DNA of 64,000 nucleotides from Calendula officinalis (lineage: Eukaryota; Streptophyta; Magnoliopsida; Asterales; Asteraceae): assembly GCA_963853835.1 (NCBI GenBank), contig OY970826.1, positions 1,348,001 through 1,412,000 on the forward strand. Reading direction: 5' to 3'. The notes under the pieces were generated by a model, which was not told the origin of the DNA, ran no database searches, and saw only the letters and a list, made by a program, of their open reading frames with translations. The translations under genes were made by a program, and so were the position numbers. Of this stretch, positions 33,730 to 45,979 are shown in pieces; positions within the stretch are counted from its first letter, which is position 1; each line of letters starts with the position of its first letter.

Positions 33730-34548
33730 AACTCGACCCTATACTACTATATCATTTTATTTAATCTCTTTTACAAAACATATTTTAATATATTAGTGTA
33801 CTTGTTTAGATTCTTCATTCCATTTGTTCCAAGTTCAATCGCAATACACAAGTTTAAGCTTGACTTCTTAGCGGTATATTAATCTCGAAATCAAATGACA
33901 TTCCAAAGAGTCGATCTTGACTTGTTTTTGACAAAAAAACAATTAAACTAATTCGGAAGCTTAAATAGCTTAAAAACATGAATCAGAAAATATAATATTA
34001 TTGTTTAACAGTTAAAATAAGCTCGACTCAAAGGCTGGACAAACTCGACTATATGTTTCAAAACTAAATTCGTTAATAACAAGTTCGATTTAAAATTGAT
34101 CCAAACATACAAATACGTTTCAACTATATATTCATCTATCATTTTTGACATTTTCTACACAAGTCGCCTAAAATTGTGTCCATATTGTTAAACTAATACA
34201 AGGATTATCGAACATGTTGAAAATGAGTCAATTTGGGTGATATATGTTTACATACAACTATTCACATTTTCTTCACATGAAAATAACTTAGTATACGATG
34301 TATTGGAAATTAAAAATAAATAAATAAATAACTACCGTCGTAAAATCAAACTAAAATGGCTAAAAGCTATTGGATTGGGACCTTATCTTTTTGAAACCCT
34401 GCCTTTTAAGTTTTAACTATCCACTTGAGTTTTTGTTTCAAACTAAACGTTTGTTGTACTTGTCTTTTCTTGTGCGTGCGTGTGTATATGCGTATGTGTG
34501 TCGACCATGTGCCTCTCTCTCTCTCGCTCACTCTCTCTCATATGTATA
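33730..34548. other. Intergenic upstream of the bHLH gene
   Basis: AT-rich, no gene recognised. It ends in short GT- and CT-rich runs (34470-34540). Confidence 0.4.
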
Positions 34549-34862
34549 CTACCTCCGTATCAAAATAAATGACATATTTCAAAAATTGCGATTTTTAAGG
34601 CAAAAAATTAAAAAAGTGGTTTAAATAAGATTAAAGTGGATAATTAGTGGATAATGGGTCCAACTTCTTTTGAATGAAGTGATATTAATGATGTTTAAAA
34701 GTAAAAATGAGGGTAAAATAGTAATTTCACTTTATTAAAGTAGATAGTTAATAGAGAATTAGTCCCACTTTTTTACCAGATAAGGTAAGTTTTAGAAGTG
34801 TATCACTTATTTTCTTCCACCTATAAATAGAAAATGTATTATTTATTTTGATACGGAGGTAA
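34549..34862. mobile_element. Stowaway-type MITE upstream of bHLH gene
   Basis: CTACCTCCGTATCAAAATAA and TTATTTTGATACGGAGGTAA form the TIR, with TA on both sides. It is related to the copy at 31312-31624 and ends about 230 bp before the bHLH start codon. Confidence 0.8.
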
Positions 34863-34874
34863 TATATAATATCT

Positions 34875-34875
34875 A

Positions 34876-34962
<87 letters not shown>
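34875..34962. repeat. (TC)n(TA)n microsatellite in the bHLH promoter
   Basis: A CT run (34875-34890) is followed by about 35 TA units (34892-34962), ending about 130 bp before the ATG of the bHLH gene. It may supply or obscure the TATA region. Confidence 0.9.
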
Positions 34963-34966
<4 letters not shown>

Positions 34967-35090
34967 CTATACAATACTATTATACGATATATGAGAATAT
35001 GCTAAGAAAGATTGTCTCTCCATAATCTTGTCAAAGTTTGCAACCAAGCAATCATTTGCTCGAACTATATCTTGATTCTAATAAGCAACC

Positions 35091-36661
35091 ATGGATGATT
35101 TGCCATTCCCATGGTATGATCATGACCATCAAGAACAAAACTTCCATTTTGATTCCGAAAACATGTTCTTAAATCCAACCCACCAATTACCACCTACCAA
35201 TTGGGCAGATCAAGCCATTGCAGCTGCTGATTTGGTGTGCAATATTAATGGCTCCCTAGAGAAGAAAAATTTGATTTCCACCACCGTCGCCGTTGCCGCC
35301 ACTGCCACCGCCAGCTCACAGGAATGCTTACATTCCGGCACGAATAGTAGCACCGACGTCATTTTATCGGATTGCAAAAGTTTATGGCGTAATAACGCTA
35401 GCGGTGTTTCCTCGGGTGATCATTCTGTCACGGATGACGGTGTTGTATCTCAATCACTACAACAAATTAATCAATTGTACGTATTGTTATAAATATAATT
35501 AGCATACGTAACATTATATAGAATTTACTAAACTTGTTTGGATAATTTAAGGGGTATACCTTTTATGGGCTTATGTTAATGATTAAAAATTAATAACCTC
35601 GTATTTTCAACAAATTATAAGCTTATTTACTTAAGTTTACGAGCTTAATTAAATAACCTAAAAATTTAAGTTGATATATTAATCAGCCATTAAAAATTTA
35701 GGTCGCTGTTTCGAATTTTATAACAGTAATAAGCTTATAAACTGTTAAAATTAATGAAAGCTTACTCAAATTTTATATTTTTACATATCGAATATAGCGA
35801 AATTAAGAAGAAAAAAAAGAATGTTATAACTAGTGCTTTTATTGTTATATATGTGTTCACATTTATAAATAATTAAGAATAGTACTTGTACGCTTATTTT
35901 TTCATTTAAATAGCAAAAGTAGATATTAAAATCTAGAAAGAAGATATATAAAATAAGGATACAAATAAGAGACACGATATATTTATACGTTTATGGCATA
36001 AACATTTCCGTAATTTCGTACTTGTGGAGAAAATAGATGTGTACAATTTATACATTTTTTTTGTAGTGAATTCTCATCGGGAAAACGAACGATAAGGGGA
36101 GTCGGGGTTTCAGACAACCCACCGAACCCGAAAAGATCCAGATCTAATACGGGTCAACCCACGTCCTCAAATATCAACTTTCAACAACCCGGTAATCCAT
36201 CGGAAACGGATATTGAAGCGGTTGCACAAATGAAGGAAATGATATACCGAGAAGCCGCTTTCCGGCCGGTGAGCTTGGCGGCCGATACGGTGGTGGAAAA
36301 ACCTAAACTTAGAAAAAATGTGAGGATATCAAGTGACCCGCAAACGGTGGCGGCACGAGAGCGGCGGGAGCGGATTAGCGAAAGAATTAGGGTTTTGCAG
36401 AAATTAGTTCCCGGTGGAAACAAGATGGATACGGCATCAATGCTTGATGAAGCCGCAAATTATCTCAAGTTTTTGAGATCACAAGTGAAAGCATTGGAAC
36501 AATTAGGGTTGAATAGCACAACATTCAATGCAAGTGGTACAAGTCAAGTCCACCCTCATGGTTCGATAGTTGTACCTTTTACACAAAACCCGTTTTTCAT
36601 GCAAGCCCATTATTCATTTGGTTATGATCAAAACGTGTACCCTGATCCACCTCCATCATGA
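35091..36661 (+). CDS. BHLH87: bHLH transcription factor, bHLH87-like (subfamily VIIIb)
   Basis: This is a nuclear DNA-binding regulator. Two exons, 35091-35476 and 36067-36661, join across a GTACGT donor and a TTTTTTGTAG acceptor, splitting a Phe codon, to give 326 residues. The N-terminal half is low in complexity (Q, H, N, then A/T/S runs) and probably disordered. A conserved block MKEMIYREAAFRPV precedes the basic region. The basic helix-loop-helix is at residues ~214-275 (RISSDPQTVAARERRERIS, LQKLVPGGNKMDTASMLDEA, NYLKFLRSQVKALEQL). The QTVAAR..RRERIS basic region is that of the HECATE/INDEHISCENT/bHLH87 group, which departs from the usual H-E-R contact set. The AAFRP block and NYLKFLRSQVKALE favour bHLH87. 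The ATG is the first in a good context after the microsatellite. No lesion is visible. The 590-bp intron is AT-rich. Confidence 0.9.
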
Positions 36662-37593
36662 GGAAGTTGAGTACAAATTAATGCAACGTGGTACAAAATT
36701 AGTGAGCACAAATAATAACCCTCATGTTTCAATGGTTGTTTCATTTTGTCATAACCCATTCATGCATGAAAAAGTGTACGTTACTAATGTATGAGCAAAT
36801 GGTAAGAGAAAGATAATAAAGAAGCCCTAGCTAGTTAATTAGCTAACCCAAAACGAATGATATATAATGATCATTAATTAAAAAGATTTTCTAAAATGAG
36901 TCCTAGAGCAAATCATAGTTATTAAATATTTTTTATACCCTTGCATTATACTCTAATTCAAGAAATTTTAGTTTATTAAACTTTCATTATCATATTAGCA
37001 AAACACTTAATTAAATTAATCATCGTGAATTATGTTTTTTTTAACGATAATGATCACCCATTTGCAATCTTAGTTTCTAAGAACATAATGATGGCACTCA
37101 TTATTTGTTGAATTACTATAATTAGTATTTTAGAACTTTAGTCTTTAATACTTCCTCCGTCTTAATTTTATTATCTATTATTCTATTTTGGTATATCACA
37201 AATTAATTGTCTACTTCTAAGTTTCAATCAATAAAAAATAATTTAAGTGAGAAAAAGAAAATTTGATTGATAATAAAATATGATTAATGTAGTTTCTGAA
37301 ATTGTGTGATTTTGTCTGGTAGACAATGACAGATGGAGTCCTATTAAAAAACTAAAATATAGAATTCATTTGGTTTGTATGTATAATGTCTAATCTACCT
37401 TATTAAAAGTAAAATGTAAAAAATCATTCTTGTGGCCAAATTCATGTTTGATCTGAATAGTGTCTAAAATGCAAATAATGTTCGTATTTTGAAATCTTTT
37501 TTTCGTATGTCATAAAACAAATTAAAGACAATTAAAGAGGAAATAACATCACATAAAATCTGCCTACTCTTCGACAACAGATTCTGGACTCCA
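36662..37593. other. Downstream of bHLH gene; degenerate Stowaway-like piece
   Basis: This is the 3' flank of the bHLH gene. 37150-37340 begins CTTCCTCCGTCTTAATTTTA and ends GACAGATGGAGTC, an eroded TIR pair of the Stowaway type. Nothing else is recognised. Confidence 0.4.
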
Positions 37594-39045
37594 TGAGAGA
37601 TCAAATAAACATGAAATCAAGCTAATCCATTGAGATTTGAGTGAGATTGATGAATTTAATGTGTAAAAGTGTGTGTTTGAGTTGAGAGAGATTGAAGATG
37701 GAAGGAAACTTTCTGTACGTGTTTTTCAATAAGAGTGAGAAAGCTTACATTGAAAGACAAACTTACAAGTATTTATACCATCTACCTCTTAACACTATTC
37801 CTAGTTACTTAACGAAATTAAAGGTCAAAATCTATTACAGAAATGGTCCTAACAATCTCCACCTTTTTGATCTTTAATATGTCATCCCAGTCTTCAGATT
37901 CTTCTCATAATCTGTCTTTGGCAAGAAAATGTTTTTCTGAATTTCAAGAACAAAATTGAAATCAATGTTTAATCTTCACGTGTTGCTGAAATCGATTGTA
38001 GTAGGAATCTTCAAGATTGAACAATATTTGGCCGAAGTCTTTGATTTAGAGATAAAAGCCGAACATTACACAGAGCCGAAGATTGTGAAGATTGGGTCGA
38101 ACTGTTGGGCTGAACTAAGATTTGGGCCGAAGATTGAAACAAGTTCGGGCCGAACTATATGGGCCGAAGATGGAAACAAGTTCGGGCCGAACTCTATGGG
38201 TCGAAGATGGAAAAGTTCGGGCCGAAGTTAATAGAGCCGAACAGTTGGGCCTGGCCGAAGACAATAAGCTAGTTCGGGCCTGTAGTTCGGGCCGAAGTTC
38301 TAAGTGGGCCGATAATCAAGTTCGGTCGTTCGTGTTCTTGAGGCCGAAGAAGTCGACGGAAGACCACAGACGTACTTTTCTTCACCTTTCTGATCCGATT
38401 TTGCTCATTTCTCAATCGATTCAAATGATTCTTTTTGCTAACTACTCGAAATCTATTTGCTAACACTTTGATCCGATCATATAAACCAAAACATAACACA
38501 TTTGATCGGATTTTTGATTTTTGTTGAGTTTTTGAACTTTTCTAGTTTTTCACTGAAATCACTGAATTTCGGTCGATTGTTGATGGAATGGATCGAATTT
38601 TGATTCTATTCTGCTCAGAATTGACGGATAAACATGGTTCTTCAATCAAAACTTCAATTCAAACAGAAAATTTTTCGATTTAAATTTCACAAACGTATGA
38701 ACTTTTCTTCAAATTTTCTCAGATCTTGATCAAATTAGCTCGAACTTGGATCTACTCTTAGAGAGTTTTTGCTCTGATACCAAATGAGAGATCGAAATAT
38801 ACTTAATTCTAGCTAATCCATGAAGTTTTGATGAGAAATTGAAGATTAAAGTGTGAAAGTGTGTGTGTTCTTGAGAGAGATTAAAGATGAAGATCGAGCT
38901 TTCAGAAATCTGTATACGGTAATTGTGTTGGAAAGCTTACATTGAAAGACAAACTTACAAGTATTTATACCATCTACCACTTAATACTACAAGTGTTAAT
39001 TAACGGAATTAAAGGTCAAAATCTATTACATAAATGGTCCTAACA
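37594..39045 (-). mobile_element. Small non-coding LTR retrotransposon (1.45 kb, TRIM/LARD-like)
   Basis: Terminal repeats of 261 bp each (37594-37854 and 38785-39045) begin TGAGAGATC and end TGGTCCTAACA, and are flanked by CTCCA at 37589-37593 and 39046-39050. On the minus strand the PBS TGGTATCAGAGC is at 38782-38771, next to the right LTR. The purine tract complementary to AATCTCCACCTTTTTGATC abuts the left LTR. The LTRs have many substitutions and small indels, so it is older than the other LTR elements here. The 930-bp interior encodes no gag or pol and holds a GGGCCGAA-rich repeat. Confidence 0.88.
38075..38350. repeat. GTTCGGGCCGAA repeat cluster in the small LTR element
   Basis: About ten irregular copies of TTCGGGCCGAA or its half GCCGAA occur in ~275 bp. 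The unit is itself palindromic (TTCGGGCCGAA). The short open frames across it look like by-products. Confidence 0.75.
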
Positions 39046-39050
39046 CTCCA

Positions 39051-40525
39051 AGATCTCAAATCGACAATCCAAATATATAATTAGAATGTTTGGCAGAAGT
39101 TAAGAGCAATATATCAAAAATCAAGTCGATCCTACAGTCATTAATTAATATCATTGGATAATAATTGTCGGAGGTAAGGCAGAATTAGGGTTTCGGCCAA
39201 CACTAGTTTTATATATATATAAAAAAAGATTAGTATCATGTTGGAAATTGTGAAAATATTCATTAAGGTTACATGTATGTTGTGTTGATACGAAATATAT
39301 AGAATTATAAATAACATAATATACGTATGTCATAAAATTATAATAAATTATATAACATATTAAAATAATAATAATAGTTGTATTTAAAGTAATTTCTGTA
39401 TAATTAAAATCATATTTTATATTAATAGTCCTCAGCAAATCATAACTACAACTCTGCTTGATATATAATTACAATTTTGATTATTTTAAATAAAAGGTTG
39501 AAATAATTATATAAAAATATATAATTAAGTCGTGAATGCATATATATGCTGGTGTGTAGGTCCTGTCTCCTTGATCAATATCCAAGGCGTGCCCCTCGAA
39601 AATCATCCTCTATTTTGACCTCTTCCAATGATATGCCTACCACATGTCTTATTTTATTTATCCTCATTGCCAAGATCAATTTAATCGTTTTTTATATCTT
39701 ATAATAGCAATAAAATTTACTATTACATAACTAGATATTCCTACCTCCATTAACATATAAGACTTAAGACGTATATTTATTTATTTTTTTGAACGGAAAT
39801 ATTAGTAAATTAGTGGTTCGACATATGCACTGACATTCAAGCAGACAATACGTATTCCTCGAACATATTTCATTTTTGGGGAATAAACCCCACATCTTAT
39901 TAATCTCTTAAGAAATGCTCTCAACAGGTTTTGAACACATAATCTTTTAAAGACAAACCTCCAAGACAACTCTTGGTGGCCAATTGATCTAAACCAATTG
40001 ATTAAGACTTATAGTTTATAGTATTGATATTTGATGTTATCTATAATCTAAATCAATCCAAATCTTACTTTAGATAAAATTGTGCTAGATTCTGGATTTA
40101 GTAACACATAAGACTTATAGTTTAGTAGTATTGGTATTTCTAAAATTAAGTGCATTTTGTCTAATATTTGGCAATAAAAGAGTATGTTAGAAAGACCAAT
40201 TCCGGATTTAAGATATGGCGACTTAGGTTTGAATCGATATGCACGTAATTGCAAACGGGTGTTTGGAAGAATATGGTTCAATGTGGTAATGCCATCGATA
40301 AGCTTGATGCGCTCTTTACAAACTATTATATTTGAAAGATTGGCAATGGAAACATCATCAAATTCTGTGAGGAGACTTAAAGATCGAGACAAATAGATGG
40401 TTAATGGATGAAGGAAGTGTTTCAAAGCAGAAATAAGCATAGAAACCATCCGTGTAATTTTTGAAGTCTAAGAACCATTTTCACAATTTTAATTAAACCA
40501 CATAAATCATTTTTGTAAGGAAAAT
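39051..40525. other. Intergenic, no gene supported
   Basis: AT-rich. An open frame at 40048-40449 on the minus strand has no recognisable motif and biased composition, and I do not call it a gene. Confidence 0.4.
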
Positions 40526-40676
40526 GCTAATGACAGCCCTTAAGGGCTGTCATTAAGAAGACAAAATACACAAAATACAACCCCCCTGAATTTTAGAAAT
40601 ATTACTTTTTTAATTAATGTACAAGCTTTTTATGCATGTTAGTGACAGCCCTAAGGCTGTCATTAGCAAAACCTTT
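40526..40676. mobile_element. MITE with GCTAATGACAGCCCT ends, copy 2
   Basis: ATGCTAATGACAGCCCTTAA at the left and GGCTGTCATTAGCAAAAC at the right are inverted repeats. The core GTACAAGCTTTTTATGCATG is the reverse complement of the copy at 8592-8745. The left end also contains a local palindrome (CAGCCCTTAAGGGCTG). Confidence 0.75.
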
Positions 40677-41920
40677 TTTGTAATTTAAGTATTGTTTTTC
40701 TAACGTATACCCTAGAAACATACATTAGGTGCAATTAATGAAGTATTTGGTTTTCTTATATGTTTTGTATTACATTTATGAACTTTAAACTTTTACATTT
40801 TTACATATGCAATAAATATGATTCTTGATTTAAATGAAAATTTGATACTTGTTAATTGCATCTAATATATGCTCAGAAGCATACATTAGAAAAACTTAAA
40901 TGAGTATATGCAATAATTGATATCCAATTTCCCATGATGAAATTTGACATTTGTCTAGGCATTGTCATGATTGATTAGTATATTTGTTTGGAAATCAGTT
41001 GGGTTTTATTACTATTTTTAGAAAGTTCTGTTGTGTAAATGACCCGGATATCTCGCTTGCATTTTATTCATTCTAATTCCCAATTTGGAAATAAAAAATA
41101 CAATTTCTTTTATTGCTCCAAGTTGACAATAATACATTCATAAAAATTGTATATATTGTTCACAAACACACGTAAATACTTTGACATTTTTTGGTTCGTT
41201 ACAATAATGACACCGGATTATACGATAACAAACCGATATCAACTTGTTCATCTTTGTACCTTAATAAACACGTAAAGATATTGACTCTTTTTGGTTCGTT
41301 GCATAATAACACATATACGATAACAAATTGATATCAACTTGTTCATTTATGTGTCATGATAACGTTTTTCTCTCTCGTTTCTTAATCATGAAATACGGCG
41401 GATAGATCATCGTGACATAATAAAGAGTTTCAAACGTTTGATCGACGTATGATAATGTAACAGAATTATGATGTCAATGACCGCTAACGTGGTTATAGTG
41501 CACATAGTTATAAACCAACTTGTTTTTTTTTTCTTGTGTATATTCGAATAAAAATATTGAATGAGTTTGTCTAACTTATGTCTTAATGACATCAAATAAG
41601 ACACGTTTAATTATCTTAAAATTACGTAAAAATTTGAAAATTCATTTTAATATAACTCATAATTTGATGAAAGTTGGACTTCCTTAATGGTTATCTAAAC
41701 AATTTTAGAAAATTTTAGAATTATTGAATGTGTTTTATCTTACATAACTAGGACATAAATTAGACAAATTCATATTAAATATGCAATTGTATTGCAATGT
41801 TTAAACGTGCTTATATTCAAATTAAGGGGCATTTTTTTAATTTTAATTTTGAAGTGCTTATTGTGTTTTCTAAATGTGATGCACACTTTTCAAGCGTTTA
41901 GTTGGAAATATGCATGATGA

Positions 41921-41921
<1 letters not shown>
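40677..41921. other. Intergenic, nothing recognised
   Basis: AT-rich DNA. A TTTTTGGTTCGTT segment with TGATATCAACTTGTTCAT recurs at about 41185-41255 and 41285-41350, a short direct duplication. Confidence 0.4.

Positions 41922-41973
<52 letters not shown>
41922..41973. repeat. (TA)n microsatellite
   Basis: About 26 TA units directly left of long-TIR element B. Confidence 0.95.
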
Positions 41974-41977
<4 letters not shown>

Positions 41978-41984
41978 AGGATTA

Positions 41985-43902
41985 TATTGAGAATCCTGAT
42001 TTCAAAAAAAACTTTGAGAACTTTTTATTAATCAATTTAAACCATTGGATTTCAAATTAACGGTTAAGATTGGTTATGGCATTATCGTAAATAATTCAAT
42101 ATATATTTCTGATAAGATTTAAATAAAAAGGGTAAATTAGTAATTATGTTAAATAAAAAATAAAATAGTAAAACAACCGTCCTTGATTTACTCCTATTAA
42201 CTCTATTTCCAAAACTACTTTCTACAAGTTACTTTTTTGAACGGATTTTTCCATATTACTCCCATATTATTCTCAATTTGTCTCTCTCAAGAAGAACGCT
42301 AGAAAAGAAGAGATCCGATGTGCGTTGGAATTGAAAACAGTGAAATCGGAAACAATAATGGAGGTTACAAGGCGGCGGTTACAGAGAACAAGATATGTTA
42401 TGCTCCGCCTACCTCTGTCTCGAGTAAGCGTTTGTTAAGGGTAACGGAGTCGGTGGCGACGGTGGTTGTTGGTATCTCCAAAATAATTTAAGAATTTCCC
42501 ACTTTCATCATAAAATCAAATCCAAATCTAAGGTTTGACCGTACATGTCGTTCAACTATTTCTTTGTTGGCAATTCTCATTGTAAGTTTCATTCAATAGT
42601 TTGATTTATGAAATTAAAAAAGAAAAAAATTGATACAAATGACGATTTAGTTGAGTAGTTTCTGCAAAATAAATCACTAATTTTAAAGTGATACAAATTA
42701 TAAACCTCGGTGATGATTATAATGATTTAATTTTGAATACAAGAGATCCAGATCCAAATGAAAGGTTTTTTTTCAATTGTTTTTTTTTTCAATTTTTTTG
42801 TTGCATACTTTCATATGATTCTCTAATTATTTTTGCATTTTTTTAGTTTTGTTTAGCAGTTTCCATGCGTTAAAATGTGGAGTTACCATATATACAATTT
42901 TTTATTTTGTTCGACAGTTACCATATATACAATTTTAAGTTTTGTATCAAAGTGAAATATTATTTGTGCAAACTGAGGAGTTCTTCAGAAAAGAAAAATG
43001 TGGAGTTAATAACATGCTATGAAAGAAAGTGATTTCCTTGTTAAATTTATATGTGTAGATGGAGGATAATCTTTTGAGGAAAAGATTGAGTGTTACACAT
43101 ATTTGTTATTTCTTTCAATTATTAATTAAGGTAACATAAATGTTTTTAATCAGGTTTTATTGATTACGATAACATTAATGTTTTTAATTAGATTCTATAT
43201 ATGTTTTTGATTAGTTTGTATATGTGTTCTTGATTATACATATATGTTTCTTTTATGTTTTGTAGTAGGTGGTAAAAGGAAAATTGACAATTTATACAAG
43301 TAAAAAGGATGAAAAGAGCGGTTTGTCTTAGGGTGTATATAGAAGAAAGCTGCTTCAAAATTGGGACAGAATTACGCACATCAATCATTTGGATGCATAT
43401 ATGTTATTACTTCAATACACATATGTGTTTTCTAGAAATTACTTTTAACTTTTTGTATGAATAAGTTCATCATGTATGCATTTTATTTGTTATAACAATT
43501 ATGTAAAATTTGGATATAGGTTTCATTTATAAAATATGTTTGTTTTATGTTACATATATGCAAAACCATAAAAGTACCATATATGTAGTAATCGTAAATA
43601 CCATAAATTTATACAATTAAAGCAAAAAAAAACATATATGCAAATGCATAAAAAAAAAAATTATGCGTAACTGTAAAATAACGCAAACACATAACCGTAA
43701 TAAAACATATATAAAAAAAAACCCAGAATTAATCCCTAAATTTTAGGAATTTTTAAAAAAAGGAAACAAAAATGTAAAATGTAAAATGTCATAAATACCC
43801 TTGAATAACTAATACGAATTAAATAATTCAAAATTAATTTACTAAATTTTGATTGGTTAATAAGGGTTCTCAGAGTTCTTTTTGAAATCAGGGTTCTCAA
43901 TA
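41985..43902. mobile_element. Long-TIR DNA element B (~1.92 kb)
   Basis: The left end TATTGAGAATCCTGATTTC and the right end AAATCAGGGTTCTCAATA are inverted repeats matching element A (31902-33729). The two share internal blocks such as ATGCATATATGTTATT and AAACATATATGCA, but differ in a GC-richer stretch (42300-42480 here, 32285-32530 in A) that may be unrelated captured DNA. No transposase is recognised. Confidence 0.6.
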
Positions 43903-44242
43903 TATATATATTCTTTTTACACACAAATGAACATTTTTAAACTATCTAGTTGGTGCTCATTGTAAAGCATTTTTCCTTCTTTTAGACCGCCGTATTGTGG
44001 ACTGGGTTTGTTTGTGTCTAAACCCCTAAATCCTACAAACCATATGATCTTAAAAAGCCCAACGGAATGACCCATAAATGACCTCTAAAAGTATATCTTT
44101 TATTATTATAATTTTAACTTACCTAAACTACATATTTCTATTCAACAAGTAATATTTATTTCAAAAAATAAAATAATAAAATGAAAAGTAAAAAAAAATA
44201 AAAAAAATTACTCCGTATTATGTAGGTTCTATATAAGACTTA
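43903..44242. other. Intergenic, nothing recognised
   Basis: AT-rich DNA between element B and the small Helitron. Confidence 0.4.
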
Positions 44243-44882
44243 CTAGCTACAAAACCCGCCCGATGGGCGGGTATGCTGTAAATTTTAGTATGTAGAAAAA
44301 TGTCCAAAAACTTTATATATTTCTAAATGACATAATAATCGATAGATGTGATGATGATTTTGTACAAAAAAAACGGTAAATGAAGAAATGTTACACGGAC
44401 ATTTTATTAAATGAAGAATCCAGTTTTTATGCCGTAATCCGTAATATCTGAAGTGTGGTTCCGTTGCACAATCCAGCTTTTTATGCCGTAATCATAAAAT
44501 GCCGGTTTTATGGAAATTATATTGAGTCGTGTATCACTTCTGAATAGTTATTTATTTGTTTCCTTGTATGTAGGAAGCCATATTTAAATATTTATTTGTT
44601 TCCTTGTATGTAGGATCTTTTAAATAGTTATTTATTTGTTTCCTTGTATGTAGGAAGCCGTATATGGAGCATATGAATGTAGACCGTAAGCCGTACCAGA
44701 TTCGTTTGCCGTATATGGAGCGTATGAATGTAGACCGTAAGCTGTACCAGATTCGTTTGTATTAGTGCAAATGACGTGGACCAATCAGGGAATTCCAAGT
44801 GGCATTATGGATGAATAGGAATGCTTGGAATTATCATGGTGTCAAACCCTCTTCAAATTTAGGCCTCATATATAGGGTAGGA
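44243..44882 (-). mobile_element. Non-autonomous Helitron, 640 bp
   Basis: On the minus strand it starts TCCTACCCTATATATGAGGC at 44882. It ends in a strong stem-loop (ACCCGCCC, loop ATC, GGGCGGGT), then TTTGTAG and CTAG at 44246-44243. The flanks are A (5') and T (3'). It has no coding capacity. The interior carries three copies of a TTATTTGTTTCCTTGTATG unit and two ~55-bp copies of a GTAGACCGTAAGC-containing unit. Confidence 0.8.
44550..44762. repeat. Internal tandem repeats of the small Helitron
   Basis: TATTTATTTGTTTCCTTGTA is followed by TGTAGGA three times (about 44551, 44588, 44629). Then CGTATATGGAGC..GAATGTAGACCGTAAG..TACCAGATTCGTTTG occurs twice (about 44660 and 44709). Confidence 0.85.
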
Positions 44883-45979
44883 TTATGTATTCAGTTTTAC
44901 CATTCACTTTTTTACCATTCACTTGTATTTTGGAAATAAATTCATATTATATGTAGTTTGGGACGTACTGCTTAGCATATAATAGACCAATTCATATGTT
45001 CGAAAAAAGTAGTTACAAATAATTTAATAATCTACGAATTCAACTATTAGTTTACATTATATAATTACTTAAACGCTTTTTTAAATATGTTCAATTGCTT
45101 ATATTAAAACTAAAACCTATATATGTGAATTGTTTATTCATCAACTTACGGGTATTATATTATCAGTCTACTAACTATGTAAATAAAGATTTTTTTTTAA
45201 AAATAAAAAAAAGTCTATCTTATCAGTCTACTAATTTTTCCCAATATATGAATGGGTCTCTAGTCTATTCTACTCTCCCAAACGATGCATCAATTGAAAT
45301 AAGTGTTTATTTAACTCACGTCTTAAAGTAATGAAATTAATTGAATAAAATGTTCCTATTATATTAAAAAATGCATTAAATAAGTCTAACTATACAACTA
45401 TTACATATAATTTTCAGCATAAATGGTAATTATAACTTCATCCAATACTTATTTTCACATGTCCTTAGACCTTACCTTAGAATAAGGGTGACAAGTTCTG
45501 ACCCAACATGAAACCCGATCTAAAATCGACACGAAAATAAACAGGTTAGTGTTGGGGTAAATAAGTTCGGGTCAGTATTGGGTTGACTCAACATACGTAT
45601 TTAATAAATGGGTTAAGTTTGGGTTGCTGATTATGTAAATTGGTCGATACGTCAACCTGTTTATGTAACATCCCTAAACCCGGCCTAGTAGTTTATTGAC
45701 CTTAAGGTATTTATTAAATGATTACTAGATTAAATGTTATGTGAATTTAATTAGCCTTTCGTCATTTGCGGTATTTTAACCAAGGGGTTAAAATACCCGA
45801 CTTGTGATATATTTGAATTGAAAATATGATTTTTATATCTTTAGATTCCTTATTGAATTTCGTTTCCGGAAATGCTTTCGTTTTAAAATTGGAGTCCGTT
45901 TACTATTTTAAATAAATTAACTACGAACGAGACTTTTTAGACTTATACTGAAAAAGTGAAAATTGATGGAAAACGACGC

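Noticed and set aside
40048..40449. 133-codon open frame on the minus strand
   Set aside because: No recognisable motif, biased composition and no supporting context.
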